From: Sva-07 sp963707515
Lineage (GTDB): Bacteria; Actinomycetota; Acidimicrobiia; Acidimicrobiales; Ilumatobacteraceae
Assembly (NCBI GenBank): GCA_963707515.1
Contig: CAVPQI010000001.1
Span: forward strand, 1,612,001-1,676,000
Reading direction: 5' to 3'
DNA: 64,000 bases
Every line of letters starts with the position of its first letter. Within the stretch, counting starts at the first letter, position 1. The notes below the pieces were generated by a model. The model saw only the letters and a program-made list of their open reading frames with translations. It made no database searches and was not told the origin of the DNA. Shown here in pieces: positions 22,900 to 31,604 of the stretch. A program made the translations under genes and the position numbers.

Positions 22900-25413
22900 T
22901 CAGCTCACAGTGACGAGGACGAGGACGATCGCGCCGACCGCAGCGGCGCCGAAGAGCAGGGCGCCGTACTGCGAGATCTTGCCGGACTGCGACGGTTGCA
23001 TGGCATGGCCGGCCTCCGAGGCCGCCCAGCCCGAGCCGTTGACGGCACCGTCGACGACCCGCTGATCGATGTTCTTGTAGACCCATTGTCCGGTCTTGCG
23101 GGTGCCGACGCCGACACCGTTGACGGTGGCGTCGAGGACGTGCTGGTTGATCCAGTAGGCGATGCGGGCGATCGGGTGGGCGACGGCGCGGACGATCACG
23201 TTCTCGTAGAGGGCGTCGAGGTAGTACTTGTTCTTGAGGAACAAGAACCCGCCGCGGAAGATGCGCGAGCGCTCGGTGAGCCCGACGAGGCGCTTGTCGC
23301 GCTTGCCGTAGAAGGCGATGTTGAACGCGATCGCCACCAGGTAGGCGCCGGCGACGACACCGAGGGAGAGCATGATCTTGGCGATCGTCGGCTCGGCGTG
23401 GGAGACGGTCGGGAAGAAGCAGACGGTGCCGGCCTCGGGCGGCTCGAAGCCGCAGCCGCTGGCGTGGGCGCCGTGATCGTCGGCGTCGTCGGCCGACGGC
23501 GCGAACGCCTCCATGCCGACGAGGCTGACCGACTCGCCGGGACCGGTGGCGAGGTAGTCGTCGACGACGACCGGCGTGGGTCGCGGCTCGACGTACTCCT
23601 TGACCTTCTCCCAGTCCTCGCCGAGCGGCGTGGCGTTGAGGAAGCCGGCGAACACGGCGAACACGGCGAGGATGACGATCGGAATCAGGATCAGCGGCCC
23701 CGACTCGTGCGGCGACGAGTGGTGATCGTCGTGATCACCGTCACCGTGATCACCGTGATCACCGTGACCGTGATCCCCGTGGGCGTTGGCGGCCGCACTC
23801 AGCGAGCGCGGTTCGGGGGCGCCGACGTGGATGTGTTCCATCTCGTGCTCTTCGGCGTAGAGATCGTGCTCACTCTCGTGACCGTCGTGGTGGCCGGCGG
23901 CCGCACCGCGGGGCTCACCGAAGAACGTGAGGTACGTCGCCCGGGTCATGTACATCGCCGTCAGCGCCGCACCGCCGAGACCGACCCACATCAAGAACGT
24001 GTAGCCGCTGTGGCCGACGTTGTCGATGATCTCGTCCTTCGACCAGAAACCGGCGAACGGGAACACGCCGGTCAGGGCGAGCGTCGACACCATCCAGGCG
24101 GCGAACGTGACCGGCATCTTCTTGCGCAGCCCGCCCATGTCCTTCTTCATGTCGAAGGAGTGGTGCGAACCGGAGTGGCTGACCGATCCGGCGCACAAGA
24201 AGAGGCAGCACTTGAAGAAGGCGTGGGTGAAGATGTGGAACACCGCCGGCAGCCAGGCGCCCGTGCCGAGGCCGAGCATCATGTAGCCGAGCTGGCTGAC
24301 GGTCGAGTAGGCGAGCACCTTCTTGATGTCGTCCTGGACGAACGCCAGCAGGGCGGCGATGACGATCGTGATGCCGCCGATGATGGCGATCATCGACAAG
24401 CCGCCGGTGCCGATGTTGAAGCCTTCCCAGAACACGGGGTACACGCGGGCGACGAGGAACACGCCGGCGACGACCATCGTCGACGAGTGCAGCAGCGACG
24501 ACACGGGCGTCGGGCCGGCCATCGCGTCGGGCAGCCAGGTGTGCAGCGGGAACTGACCGGACTTGCCGATGCAGGCGATGAACAGGGCAACCGCGCCCCA
24601 CAGCAGGAACTGGCTGTTGGCCTCGCCCGACAACGCCCATGCCTGGATGGCGGCGATGTCGAAGCCGTTGCTGTCGAGGTTGTCGACTGCCCACTGGTTG
24701 GCCCCGAAGAAGAGGATCGCCGTGCCGACGAGCAAGCCGACGTCGCCGACGCGCACGGTGAAGAAGGCCTTGAGGGCGGCGCGGCTGTTGGCCTCTTCCT
24801 CCCACCAGTGCCCGATCAGCATGAACGAGCAGAGACCCATGATCTCCCAGCCGAGGATCAGCTGGACCATGTTCTCGGCGACCAGCATGATCATCATGCC
24901 GCCCGAGAACAGCGTGATGGCGGCGAAGAAATGGGTGTACCGCCGGTCGCCGCGGACGTAGTCGATGCTGAAGACCTGCACCAGCAGCGAGATGAAGGCG
25001 ACCAGCAGGATCAACAGCGCGGCGAGGCCGTCGATGCTCGAGCCGATGCCGAACTCGAGGCCCGAGTTCTGCCACCACACCCAGGTCTTGACCACCGGCT
25101 CGATGAACGGCTCGACCTCGCCGCCCTCGGCGGCGCGCGGCAACGTGCGACCGAACGCCGCCAGGATGCCGTGGACCGATTCGGAGTCGGCGGAGTTCGT
25201 GCGCTGGATCCACTGGACCATGGCGCCGGCGGCGACGACGAGCGAGGCGCCCATCGAGGCGAGGCCGATCTCGGCGCCCTTCATCGGCAAGCGCTTGCCG
25301 AAGAAGATGATGATGGCGAAACCGATGACCGGGATCAGCCCGACCAGCCAGGCGTTCTCGAGGAACCAGCCGGACGTCAAGTCGAGCGCTTGGGGTGCGT
25401 CTGCGCCGAACAT
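22900..25413 (-). CDS. nuoL: NADH-quinone oxidoreductase subunit L, enlarged by His-rich insertions
   Basis: Distal proton-pumping subunit with the long lateral helix, 837 residues against 600-660 in most bacteria. The core is canonical: MIMLVAENMVQLILGWEIMG, GKSGQFPLHTWLPDAMAGPT, the STVSQLGYMMLGLGTGAWLP helix and AGFWSKDEIIDNVG. After this region the protein carries a His-rich segment (about residues 500-572: AAAGHHDGHESEHD, HGDHGHGDHGDHGDGDHDDH) and, near 600-670, a loop with two Cys (GCGFEPPEAGTVCFF). These insertions explain the extra length. The ATG overlaps the nuoK stop (TGATG). Confidence 0.96.
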   Translation of the reverse strand: MFGADAPQALDLTSGWFLENAWLVGLIPVIGFAIIIFFGKRLPMKGAEIGLASMGASLVVAAGAMVQWIQRTNSADSESVHGILAAFGRTLPRAAEGGEVEPFIEPVVKTWVWWQNSGLEFGIGSSIDGLAALLILLVAFISLLVQVFSIDYVRGDRRYTHFFAAITLFSGGMMIMLVAENMVQLILGWEIMGLCSFMLIGHWWEEEANSRAALKAFFTVRVGDVGLLVGTAILFFGANQWAVDNLDSNGFDIAAIQAWALSGEANSQFLLWGAVALFIACIGKSGQFPLHTWLPDAMAGPTPVSSLLHSSTMVVAGVFLVARVYPVFWEGFNIGTGGLSMIAIIGGITIVIAALLAFVQDDIKKVLAYSTVSQLGYMMLGLGTGAWLPAVFHIFTHAFFKCCLFLCAGSVSHSGSHHSFDMKKDMGGLRKKMPVTFAAWMVSTLALTGVFPFAGFWSKDEIIDNVGHSGYTFLMWVGLGGAALTAMYMTRATYLTFFGEPRGAAAGHHDGHESEHDLYAEEHEMEHIHVGAPEPRSLSAAANAHGDHGHGDHGDHGDGDHDDHHSSPHESGPLILIPIVILAVFAVFAGFLNATPLGEDWEKVKEYVEPRPTPVVVDDYLATGPGESVSLVGMEAFAPSADDADDHGAHASGCGFEPPEAGTVCFFPTVSHAEPTIAKIMLSLGVVAGAYLVAIAFNIAFYGKRDKRLVGLTERSRIFRGGFLFLKNKYYLDALYENVIVRAVAHPIARIAYWINQHVLDATVNGVGVGTRKTGQWVYKNIDQRVVDGAVNGSGWAASEAGHAMQPSQSGKISQYGALLFGAAAVGAIVLVLVTVS

Positions 25414-25712
25414 CAGCCCTTCATCTCCGAGAGCTCGTCGAGGGCGATGGACCTGCGGTTGCGGTAGATCATGAGGACCATGGCGAGGCCGACACCGACC
25501 TCAGCAGCAGCGATGGCGATCACGTAGAGGGCGAAGACCTGCCCATCGACGGCACCGTTCATCAGCGCGAAAGCGATCAGGTTGAGGTTGACCGAGTTGA
25601 GGATCAGCTCGATCGACATGAGGACCATCACGGCGTTGCGCCGGGCGATGACGCCGTACACGCCGATGCTGAACAGCACCGCGGCAAGGAGGAGGAAGTT
25701 GACGGTCAGCAT
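25413..25712 (-). CDS. nuoK: NADH-quinone oxidoreductase subunit K
   Basis: Small three-helix membrane subunit of complex I, 99 residues, starting MLTVNFLLLAAVLFSIGVYG. The two conserved membrane Glu residues are present (SIELILNSVNLN and AAEVGVGLA), both needed for proton transfer in studied enzymes. Stop and start overlap on both sides with nuoJ and nuoL, so translation is coupled. Confidence 0.96.
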   Translation of the reverse strand: MLTVNFLLLAAVLFSIGVYGVIARRNAVMVLMSIELILNSVNLNLIAFALMNGAVDGQVFALYVIAIAAAEVGVGLAMVLMIYRNRRSIALDELSEMKG

Positions 25713-26230
25713 CAGTCTTTGCGGGCCAGGACGATGGCGCCGATCGCGGCGGCGAGCAGCACGAACGAGAGGGCGAGGAATGGCACGAGATAGATGCCGA
25801 GGAACTGGTCGCTCAACGCCTCGGTCGGCGTGGGACCGGCGTCGGGCAGCTTGTCGTCGCCGTAGGCGTCGATGATGACCCAGCTCAACAGGCCGAGGAC
25901 CAGGGCGGCGACGGGGATGCCGAGTGCCCAGCCCGTGTTGTTGAGGCCGGCCTCGCGACCGATCTGGGCGCGGGTGAGCATGATGCCGAACAGGAACAGG
26001 ACCATCACGGCACCGATGTAGACGAGCACCTGCGAGATGGCGACGAACTCGGCGGCCGCGAGGATGTACTGGGCGGCGACGCCGGCGAGCACGACGACCA
26101 GCCACAGCGCGGCGTGGACGACGTTCTTCGACGTCACGACGAACAGGGCGCCGACGATCATGAACGCGGCGATGATCCAGAAGCCGATGTTCTGGGCCAC
26201 GTTGAAGTCCGCCGCCACGAGGGCGCTCAC
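25712..26230 (-). CDS. nuoJ: NADH-quinone oxidoreductase subunit J
   Basis: Five-helix membrane subunit, 172 residues. The GTG at 26228-26230 was chosen because it overlaps the nuoI stop (GTGA) and opens the hydrophobic N-terminus (VAQNIGFWIIAAFMIVGALF); the open frame extends upstream only as an overlap with nuoI. The conserved LVYIGAVMVLFLFGIMLTR segment with its pi-bulge region is present. A His-free, acidic loop (DAYGDDKLPDAGPTPTEALS) precedes the last helix. Confidence 0.94.
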   Translation of the reverse strand: MSALVAADFNVAQNIGFWIIAAFMIVGALFVVTSKNVVHAALWLVVVLAGVAAQYILAAAEFVAISQVLVYIGAVMVLFLFGIMLTRAQIGREAGLNNTGWALGIPVAALVLGLLSWVIIDAYGDDKLPDAGPTPTEALSDQFLGIYLVPFLALSFVLLAAAIGAIVLARKD

Positions 26231-26715
26231 TTCTGCGCTCCGGCTTCCAGCTCCGGCGCCTCGGGGACCGTCTCCATCCACTCGCCGAGCTTCGACTTGT
26301 CGTGCAGCAGGTCGGCGATCTTGGGCTCGGAGTACTCGTACTCCGGGCTCCAGAAGAGCGCGTCGAACGGGCACACCTCGACGCAGATGCCGCAGTACAT
26401 GCACAGCGCGTAGTCGATGTCGAAGCGGTCGAGGTGGTTGACCTGGCGCGGCTTGCCACCGGCGCGGCGCGGCGGGGCGAGCTGCTTGTGGCCCTCGATG
26501 TAGATGCACCAGTCGGGGCACGAGCGGGCGCACAGCATGCACGCCGTGCAGTTGCCCTCGTGCAGGGCGATCACGCCGCGGGCGCGGATCGGCGGCGCTT
26601 CCTTCTCGTGCGGATACTGCACGGTGGCAGCGCCGTCGACGACAGTGTCCTTGAGGATGCCCAGCGTGATGCCGAGCCCCTTGAACAGTCCGGGAACTTT
26701 GGGCTTACCAGGCAT
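26227..26715 (-). CDS. nuoI: NADH-quinone oxidoreductase subunit I (2 x [4Fe-4S])
   Basis: Ferredoxin-like peripheral subunit carrying clusters N6a and N6b, 162 residues from ATG 26713-26715 (MPGKPKVPGLFKGLGITLG). Both cluster motifs are complete: NCTACMLCARSCPDWC and ALCMYCGICVEVCPFDAL. A longer in-frame start at 26733 exists but falls inside the duplicated DNA upstream. GGAAGG lies at a suitable distance before the ATG. Upstream sequence is two copies of an 89-bp repeat, an unusual break in this otherwise tightly overlapping operon. Confidence 0.94.
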   Translation of the reverse strand: MPGKPKVPGLFKGLGITLGILKDTVVDGAATVQYPHEKEAPPIRARGVIALHEGNCTACMLCARSCPDWCIYIEGHKQLAPPRRAGGKPRQVNHLDRFDIDYALCMYCGICVEVCPFDALFWSPEYEYSEPKIADLLHDKSKLGEWMETVPEAPELEAGAQK

Positions 26716-26907
26716 CAGATCGCGACCTTCCACGACGCAGGCGCCGAAGCGGCTGGAGCCGCCGGCGTCCTGAACCGGGTCATCAGAGTCAGCATTCGAG
26801 GCATCAGGTCGCGACCTTCCACGACGCAGTCGCCGAAGCGGCTGGAGCCGCCGGCGTCCTGAACCGGGTCATCAGAGTCAGCATTCGAGGCATCAGATCG
26901 CGACCTT
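26711..26907. repeat. 89-bp tandem duplication at the nuoH-nuoI junction
   Basis: Two complete units (26711-26799 and 26800-26888) differ at only two positions; a 19-base third start (26889-26907) coincides with the nuoH stop-codon region. Each unit contains a short inverted repeat (GCGGCT..AGCCGC). The unit begins with the sequence around the nuoH stop/nuoI start, so the ancestral arrangement was probably a direct TGATG overlap, later pushed apart by repeat expansion. 89 is not a multiple of three and the repeat has no open frame of note. Confidence 0.85.
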
Positions 26908-27945
26908 CAAGATTGCGGTGATCGCCGTGTTGGCGAGTGCGAGGGGGATCAGGACCTTCCAGGCGAAGGTCTGCAGCTGGTCCTCACGGAACCGGGGGAA
27001 GCTGAAGCGGACCCACATGATGATGAACGTGAGCACCAGCATCTTGGTGAACAGGATCAGCGGACCGGCGAGGTTCATCCAGTTGGAGACGTCGTCGAGC
27101 GAGCTCCAACCGAACCAGTCGAACGGCACACCCCAACCGCCGAGGAACAGCACCGACGCGATCAGCGAGAACACGCCGGCGGTGGCGAACTCGGCGATGA
27201 AGAAGATCAGGAAGCGGAAGCCCGAGTACTCGGTCATGTAGCCCGACACCAGCTCGGACTCGGCGATCGGCATGTCGAACGGCGGCTGCGTGAGCTCGGC
27301 CTGGACGGCGATCATGAAGATCACGAAGCCGAGGAACTGGGTGATGATGAACGGGTTGCCGAGACCGCCGAACCCGAAGATCTCGCCCGTGTTCTGCACG
27401 ACGACGATCTGTTGCATGTTCATCGAGCCGGCCTGGATGACCACGCCGAGCACGGCGAGCACCATCGGCAGCTCGTAGGCGATCAGCTGGCCGGCGGCGC
27501 GCAGGCCACCGAGCAGCGAGTACTTGTTGGCACTCGCCCAGCCGGCGATGAGGATGCCGAGCACGCTCACCGAGGCGACGGCCAGACCGTAGAAGACACC
27601 GACCTCGAAGTTGGTGAAGAAGGCGTCGGGGCCGAACGGCACGACGGCGACGAGCAGGAACGTCGACATCAACACGACCAGCGGCGCCATCTTGAAGATG
27701 CGGTGGTCGGCGGCGTCGGGGGCGAGGTCTTCCTTCTGCAGCCACTTGCCGACCTCGGCGAGGAGCTGCATCGAGCCGTACGGCCCGGCTTCCATCGGCC
27801 CGAGACGGCTCTGCATGAACGACATCATCTTGAACAGGAAGAGGTAGACGATGGTGCCGGCGGGCAGCAGCACGGCCACCAGGCCACCGAGGACGCGCAG
27901 CAGCGACTGGCCCCAGTACGGAATCTCGATCGCGATCTGGATCAC
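26893..27945 (-). CDS. nuoH: NADH-quinone oxidoreductase subunit H
   Basis: Membrane subunit at the quinone-channel interface, 350 residues, eight or so helices. Start: the GTG at 27943-27945 overlaps the nuoD stop (GTGA) and gives the N-terminus VIQIAIEIPYWGQSLLRV. The conserved SRLGPMEAGPYGSMQLLAEV (GPNR-like), FDMPIAESELVSGYMTEYSG and FIIMWVRFSFPRFREDQL motifs are present. Its 3' end carries the first part of the 89-bp repeat. Confidence 0.95.
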   Translation of the reverse strand: MIQIAIEIPYWGQSLLRVLGGLVAVLLPAGTIVYLFLFKMMSFMQSRLGPMEAGPYGSMQLLAEVGKWLQKEDLAPDAADHRIFKMAPLVVLMSTFLLVAVVPFGPDAFFTNFEVGVFYGLAVASVSVLGILIAGWASANKYSLLGGLRAAGQLIAYELPMVLAVLGVVIQAGSMNMQQIVVVQNTGEIFGFGGLGNPFIITQFLGFVIFMIAVQAELTQPPFDMPIAESELVSGYMTEYSGFRFLIFFIAEFATAGVFSLIASVLFLGGWGVPFDWFGWSSLDDVSNWMNLAGPLILFTKMLVLTFIIMWVRFSFPRFREDQLQTFAWKVLIPLALANTAITAILKVAI

Positions 27946-29114
27946 CGGTCGATGTCTCCGAGGATGAAGTACAGGCTGGCGAGGATGGTGATGATGTCGG
28001 GCACGTAGACGCCCTTCAGCACCCACGGCACGACCGAGATGTTGTTGAAGCTGGCCGAGCGGATCTTGACCCGGAACGGGCCGAGCTCACCCTTCGAGAC
28101 GATGTAGTAGCCCATCTCGCCGAGGGGGTTCTCGGTCGACACCCACGCCTCGCCCTCGGGCACCTTGATGATGCGCGGGACCTTGGTCATGATCGGGCCG
28201 GCCGGGATCTGGTCGAGCAACTGTTCGACGATCTTGCACGACTCGCGGGTCTCTTGCAGGCGCACCCAGCAACGGGCGAAGCTGTCGCCGTCGGGATGCG
28301 TCCAGACCTTCCAGTCGGCCTTGTCCCAGGCCATCGGCAGCGACTGGTCGCGGCGGAGGTCCCAGTCGACGCCACTGGCACGCAGGTTGGCGCCGGAGAG
28401 GCCGAAGTCGCGGGCGATGTCGGCCGGGATGATGCCGATGCCGCGGGTGCGGCTCTGGAAGATCTCGTTGCCGATGAGGAGGTCCTCGATGATGTCGCAG
28501 AACTCGCGGAGCTTGCGCATCACCTGGCGCGTCTCGTCGATCCACCCCTTCGGCAGGTCCTTGTGCAGGCCACCGATACGGTCGAAGTTGGGGTGGAAGC
28601 GTCCGCCGGTGGCGCTCTCGATCAGGTTGAGGACGTACTCCCGGTCGCGGAAGGCGATGAACGCCGGCGTCACGGCGCCGAGCTGGACGCCGAGGTCGCC
28701 GAGGAACAGGCCGACGTTGGCGATGCGCGAGAGCTCGAAGAAGATCGTGCGGATCACCTGGGCGCGCGGCGGCGCCTCGATGTCCATCAACTTCTCCGTG
28801 GCGAGGATGAACGGCACCTCGTTGGCGAAGCTGCCGAGCCAGTCGATGCGGTTGACCAGCGTGTTGATCTGCGGGTACGTGCGGACCTCGGTCAGCTTCT
28901 CGTAGCCGCGGTGCATGTAGCCGCATCCCGGCTCGGCCCACACGACCTGCTCGCCGTCGAGGCGGCAGATGATGCGCAGGGTGCCGTGGGTCGCCGGATG
29001 CTGCGGGCCGATGTTGAGGGTCATGCCCTCGGTCTCGAGCTCCACGTTGAGGCGCGCATCGGCGGCCTGGCCGGCGATGTAGCTGAGTTGCTGGCGCTCG
29101 CTGAGCACCGTCAT
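27942..29114 (-). CDS. nuoD: NADH-quinone oxidoreductase subunit D
   Basis: 49-kDa-type subunit that forms the quinone site with NuoB, 390 residues. The ATG at 29112-29114 overlaps the nuoC stop (ATGA); the longer open frame upstream is only overlap with nuoC. Characteristic segments: NIGPQHPATHGTLRII (quinone-binding loop), GCGYMHRGYEKLTEVRTYPQ, ASGVDWDLRRDQ and the C-terminal LGDIDR. Arg69 in the MHRGYEKL segment corresponds to the region methylated by NDUFAF7 in mitochondria. Confidence 0.96.
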   Translation of the reverse strand: MTVLSERQQLSYIAGQAADARLNVELETEGMTLNIGPQHPATHGTLRIICRLDGEQVVWAEPGCGYMHRGYEKLTEVRTYPQINTLVNRIDWLGSFANEVPFILATEKLMDIEAPPRAQVIRTIFFELSRIANVGLFLGDLGVQLGAVTPAFIAFRDREYVLNLIESATGGRFHPNFDRIGGLHKDLPKGWIDETRQVMRKLREFCDIIEDLLIGNEIFQSRTRGIGIIPADIARDFGLSGANLRASGVDWDLRRDQSLPMAWDKADWKVWTHPDGDSFARCWVRLQETRESCKIVEQLLDQIPAGPIMTKVPRIIKVPEGEAWVSTENPLGEMGYYIVSKGELGPFRVKIRSASFNNISVVPWVLKGVYVPDIITILASLYFILGDIDR

Positions 29115-29815
29115 GCCGGGGTCTCCTCGGTTGCTTCCCCGCCGTCGTCGACCGCGGCGGGCATCGGCTCGACGTCGACGATGCCCGGCCAGGGCTTGAT
29201 CATGCGCGGCAGCAGGGGGAAGTCCTTGCGCAGCGGGTAGCCCTCGAAGTCGGTCGGCAGGTACATGTTGCGAAGGTCGGGGTGGCCGTTGAAGCCGATG
29301 CCGTACATCTCGTGGCACTCCCGCTCGTGCCAGTTGGCGCCGGCAAAGATCTGGCTCCACGAGTCGATGACCATGCCGCCGCCCTGCCCGTCGTCGGGCA
29401 CGTCGGCCTTGAGCGTCACGCCGACGTGGCGGTCGAGGTCGGTCAGGCGGGCGAGCACCTGGAAGCGGGTGTCGCCGCCGGTCACGCCCTGACGGATCTC
29501 CGTGTTCGGCGCCACCGGCTCGGCGGTCGGGTCTTCTTCACCCTTGCCGTACGGCGACGGCAACCAGTCGAGTCCCGAGAGGTAGCAGAAGTAGGTGAAG
29601 CCGGCGGCCTTCAGCGCCGCGCCGGTCTCGCGCCAGGCGTCCGTGCGGACGCGGATCCACAGGTCGTCGTTGGGCCGCAGGTGCGTGTCGACGATGGCGT
29701 CGCCGATGCGTCGGCGCAGGTCGTCGATGATCCCCTCGCGAAGTCCGTCGCCCGGAAGTGCTGGGGTTTCGGTCGTCTCGTCGGTCGGTGCCCCGGCGTC
29801 ACTCAATGGGGCCAC
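29111..29815 (-). CDS. nuoC: NADH-quinone oxidoreductase subunit C
   Basis: 30-kDa-type hydrophilic subunit, 234 residues if the GTG at 29813-29815 is used; a TTG at 29804-29806 that overlaps the nuoB stop is a fair alternative. The first 30 residues are acidic and poorly conserved. Typical parts are FTYFCYLSGLDWLPSPYGKG, the conserved WHERECHEMYGIGFNGHPDL and YEGYPLRKDFPL-type end (here DFEGYPLRKDFPLLPRM). It overlaps nuoB and nuoD, so translation is coupled. Confidence 0.94.
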   Translation of the reverse strand: MAPLSDAGAPTDETTETPALPGDGLREGIIDDLRRRIGDAIVDTHLRPNDDLWIRVRTDAWRETGAALKAAGFTYFCYLSGLDWLPSPYGKGEEDPTAEPVAPNTEIRQGVTGGDTRFQVLARLTDLDRHVGVTLKADVPDDGQGGGMVIDSWSQIFAGANWHERECHEMYGIGFNGHPDLRNMYLPTDFEGYPLRKDFPLLPRMIKPWPGIVDVEPMPAAVDDGGEATEETPA

Positions 29816-30407
29816 CGCCCACCACGATCGGCTCGGCGATCGGTTCGGGTTGTTCGTCGTCGGCTCGGGCGGCCGGCGCGGTGAGCGACGCACGCTCGCG
29901 GGCGGACGGCTTGCGCTCGGCCTCCAGGCCGCGCCACTTGGCGGCCATGTCCTCGTTCTTGATCCGCTGCTGGAGGAGCACGATGCCCTCGAGCAGGGCT
30001 TCCGGGCGCGGCGGGCATCCGGGGACGTAGACGTCGACCGGGATGATCTGGTCGACACCCTTGGTCACCGAGTAGCTGTCCCAGTACGGGCCGCCGCAGT
30101 TGGCGCACGAGCCCATCGAGATGGCGTACTTCGGCTCGGGCATCTGCTCCCACAAACGCTTGATCGCCGGCGCCATCTTGTCGGTGACGGTCCCCGAGAT
30201 GCAGACGAAGTCGGCCTGACGGGGGCTGGCGGGGAGCGGGATGACGCCGAGGCGCATCACGTCGTAGCGCGGCGAGGCGAAGGCGGCGCCCATCTCGATG
30301 GCACAGCAGGCGAGGCCCCACTGGTACACCCAGAGCGAGTACGAGCGGCTGATGTTGAACAGCTTGGTGAGTGGTGCGGGCATCCTGCCCCGGTCGACGA
30401 TGCCCAT
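29799..30407 (-). CDS. nuoB: NADH-quinone oxidoreductase subunit B
   Basis: Carries the terminal [4Fe-4S] cluster N2 and lines the quinone site, 202 residues from ATG 30405-30407 (MGIVDRGRMPAPLTKLFNIS); a GTG one codon earlier is possible. The cluster ligands are in GLACCAIEMGAAFASPRYD, SMGSCANCGGPYWDSYSV and VPGCPPRPEALLEGI. The C-terminal 45 residues are a charged, poorly conserved tail (RKPSARERASLTAPAARADD). Overlaps nuoA by one base. Confidence 0.95.
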   Translation of the reverse strand: MGIVDRGRMPAPLTKLFNISRSYSLWVYQWGLACCAIEMGAAFASPRYDVMRLGVIPLPASPRQADFVCISGTVTDKMAPAIKRLWEQMPEPKYAISMGSCANCGGPYWDSYSVTKGVDQIIPVDVYVPGCPPRPEALLEGIVLLQQRIKNEDMAAKWRGLEAERKPSARERASLTAPAARADDEQPEPIAEPIVVGGGPIE

Positions 30408-30772
30408 CACACCCACCTCAGGAGGCCGCGCTTCCACGCATAGACGAGGCCATCGAGCAACAGCACGATGAAGATCAGCATCACCACGAGGCCGAACGTG
30501 CCGTAACGCTCGATCGAGGCGGCCCACGGGAACAAGAACACCGCTTCGACGTCGAAGATGACGAAGAGGAGAGCGAAGACGTAGTACCGGATCTGGCTCT
30601 GCGACCAGCCGATGCCGACCGGATCGACGCCCGATTCGTAGGCGATCGACTTGTCGGCGTTGGGCCGCGAAGGACGCACGAGCGCCGCGACCCCGAGCAG
30701 GAGACCACCGATCAACAGGGCTGCGAGACCGAACCAGACGACGGTCAAGTAGTCGCGCAAGAAGTCCGACAT
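30407..30772 (-). CDS. nuoA: NADH-quinone oxidoreductase subunit A
   Basis: First gene of the operon; small membrane subunit with three helices, 121 residues. The loop between helices 1 and 2 contains YESGVDPVGIGWSQSQIRYY, including the conserved ESG, and helix 2 is VFALLFVIFDVEAVFLFPWA with the conserved Asp/Glu. The upstream spacer (30773-30863) holds the aqpZ terminator hairpin; a weak promoter could lie between hairpin and start. Confidence 0.95.
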   Translation of the reverse strand: MSDFLRDYLTVVWFGLAALLIGGLLLGVAALVRPSRPNADKSIAYESGVDPVGIGWSQSQIRYYVFALLFVIFDVEAVFLFPWAASIERYGTFGLVVMLIFIVLLLDGLVYAWKRGLLRWV

Positions 30773-30815
30773 CGCTGCGAGAAGCTATCAGGACCCACGA
30801 AAACCGGACCAAACG

Positions 30816-30853
30816 GGCTGGTCACACTCGCCTCGTCGCGCGTGTGACCAGCC
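30816..30853 (-). terminator. Hairpin between aqpZ and nuoA
   Basis: A perfect 12-bp stem (30816-30827 with 30842-30853) and a 14-base loop, beginning 11 bases after the aqpZ stop. It probably ends the aqpZ transcript so that nuo is transcribed from its own promoter downstream. Confidence 0.7.
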
Positions 30854-30863
30854 GTTCGACGGG

Positions 30864-31604
30864 TCAGGCCGTGGACGCCGTGGTCGCCGTGGTGTTCGAG
30901 CCGACGACGAACCACGCCGCCGCAGCGAGCGCCGCGCCGATTGCCGGGAACACGATGAACGCCCACACCTGGCCGAGCGCCCAGTCGCCCTGGAACACCG
31001 CCGTTGCCAGCGAACGTGCCGGATTGACCGACGTGTTGGAGACCGGGATCGAGATCAGGTGGACGAGCGTCAGGCCGAATCCGGCGGCGATCGGACCGAA
31101 GCCCTTGGGCACGCCGTTCTCGTCGGTGGTGCCGAGCACGATGAGCACGAACACGCACGTGACGACGATCTCGATGATCGCCACGGAGAGGAGGTCGAAG
31201 CCCCCGGGCGAGTGGTCGCCGTAGCCGTTCGAGGCGAAGCCGGCGTCTTGCGCCTGCGACAGGTAGCCCTCGGTGCCGGCCAGGGTCAGCGCCAGGATCC
31301 CGGCGCCGACGATGCCGCCGACGAACTGGGCGATGAGGTAGGGCACCGCCTTGGCGGCGTCGAGCTTCTTGGTGAGCACCATGCCGATGGTCACCGCCGG
31401 GTTGATGTGGCAGCCGGAGATCCGGCCGATCAGGTAGGCCATCGTCATCAGGCTGAGCCCGAACGCGAGGGCGACGCCCATGATCGTGACGTTGAGCCCT
31501 TCGTTGAAGCCGCCGGTGGCGAAGATCGCCGTTCCCGGCCCGCCGATCACGAGGATCGCCGTCCCGATCGCCTCGGCGAGCGGAATCCGCATGGTGTCGT
31601 TCAT
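30864..31604 (-). CDS. aqpZ: Aquaporin (AqpZ-type water channel)
   Basis: Six-helix channel of the MIP family, 246 residues. Both NPA boxes are intact (GCHINPAVTIG and SNTSVNPARSLATAVFQ), the latter followed by Arg as in all MIPs. The short loops and the absence of the long loop E insertion favour a water channel over a glycerol facilitator; the selectivity-filter His is consistent with AqpZ. Stands alone upstream of nuo on the same strand, with a hairpin after it. Confidence 0.9.
   Translation of the reverse strand: MNDTMRIPLAEAIGTAILVIGGPGTAIFATGGFNEGLNVTIMGVALAFGLSLMTMAYLIGRISGCHINPAVTIGMVLTKKLDAAKAVPYLIAQFVGGIVGAGILALTLAGTEGYLSQAQDAGFASNGYGDHSPGGFDLLSVAIIEIVVTCVFVLIVLGTTDENGVPKGFGPIAAGFGLTLVHLISIPVSNTSVNPARSLATAVFQGDWALGQVWAFIVFPAIGAALAAAAWFVVGSNTTATTASTA

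Noticed and set aside
26711..26907. Mobile element or MITE between nuoH and nuoI
   Set aside because: No terminal inverted repeats or target-site duplication; a plain tandem duplication of local sequence explains it.
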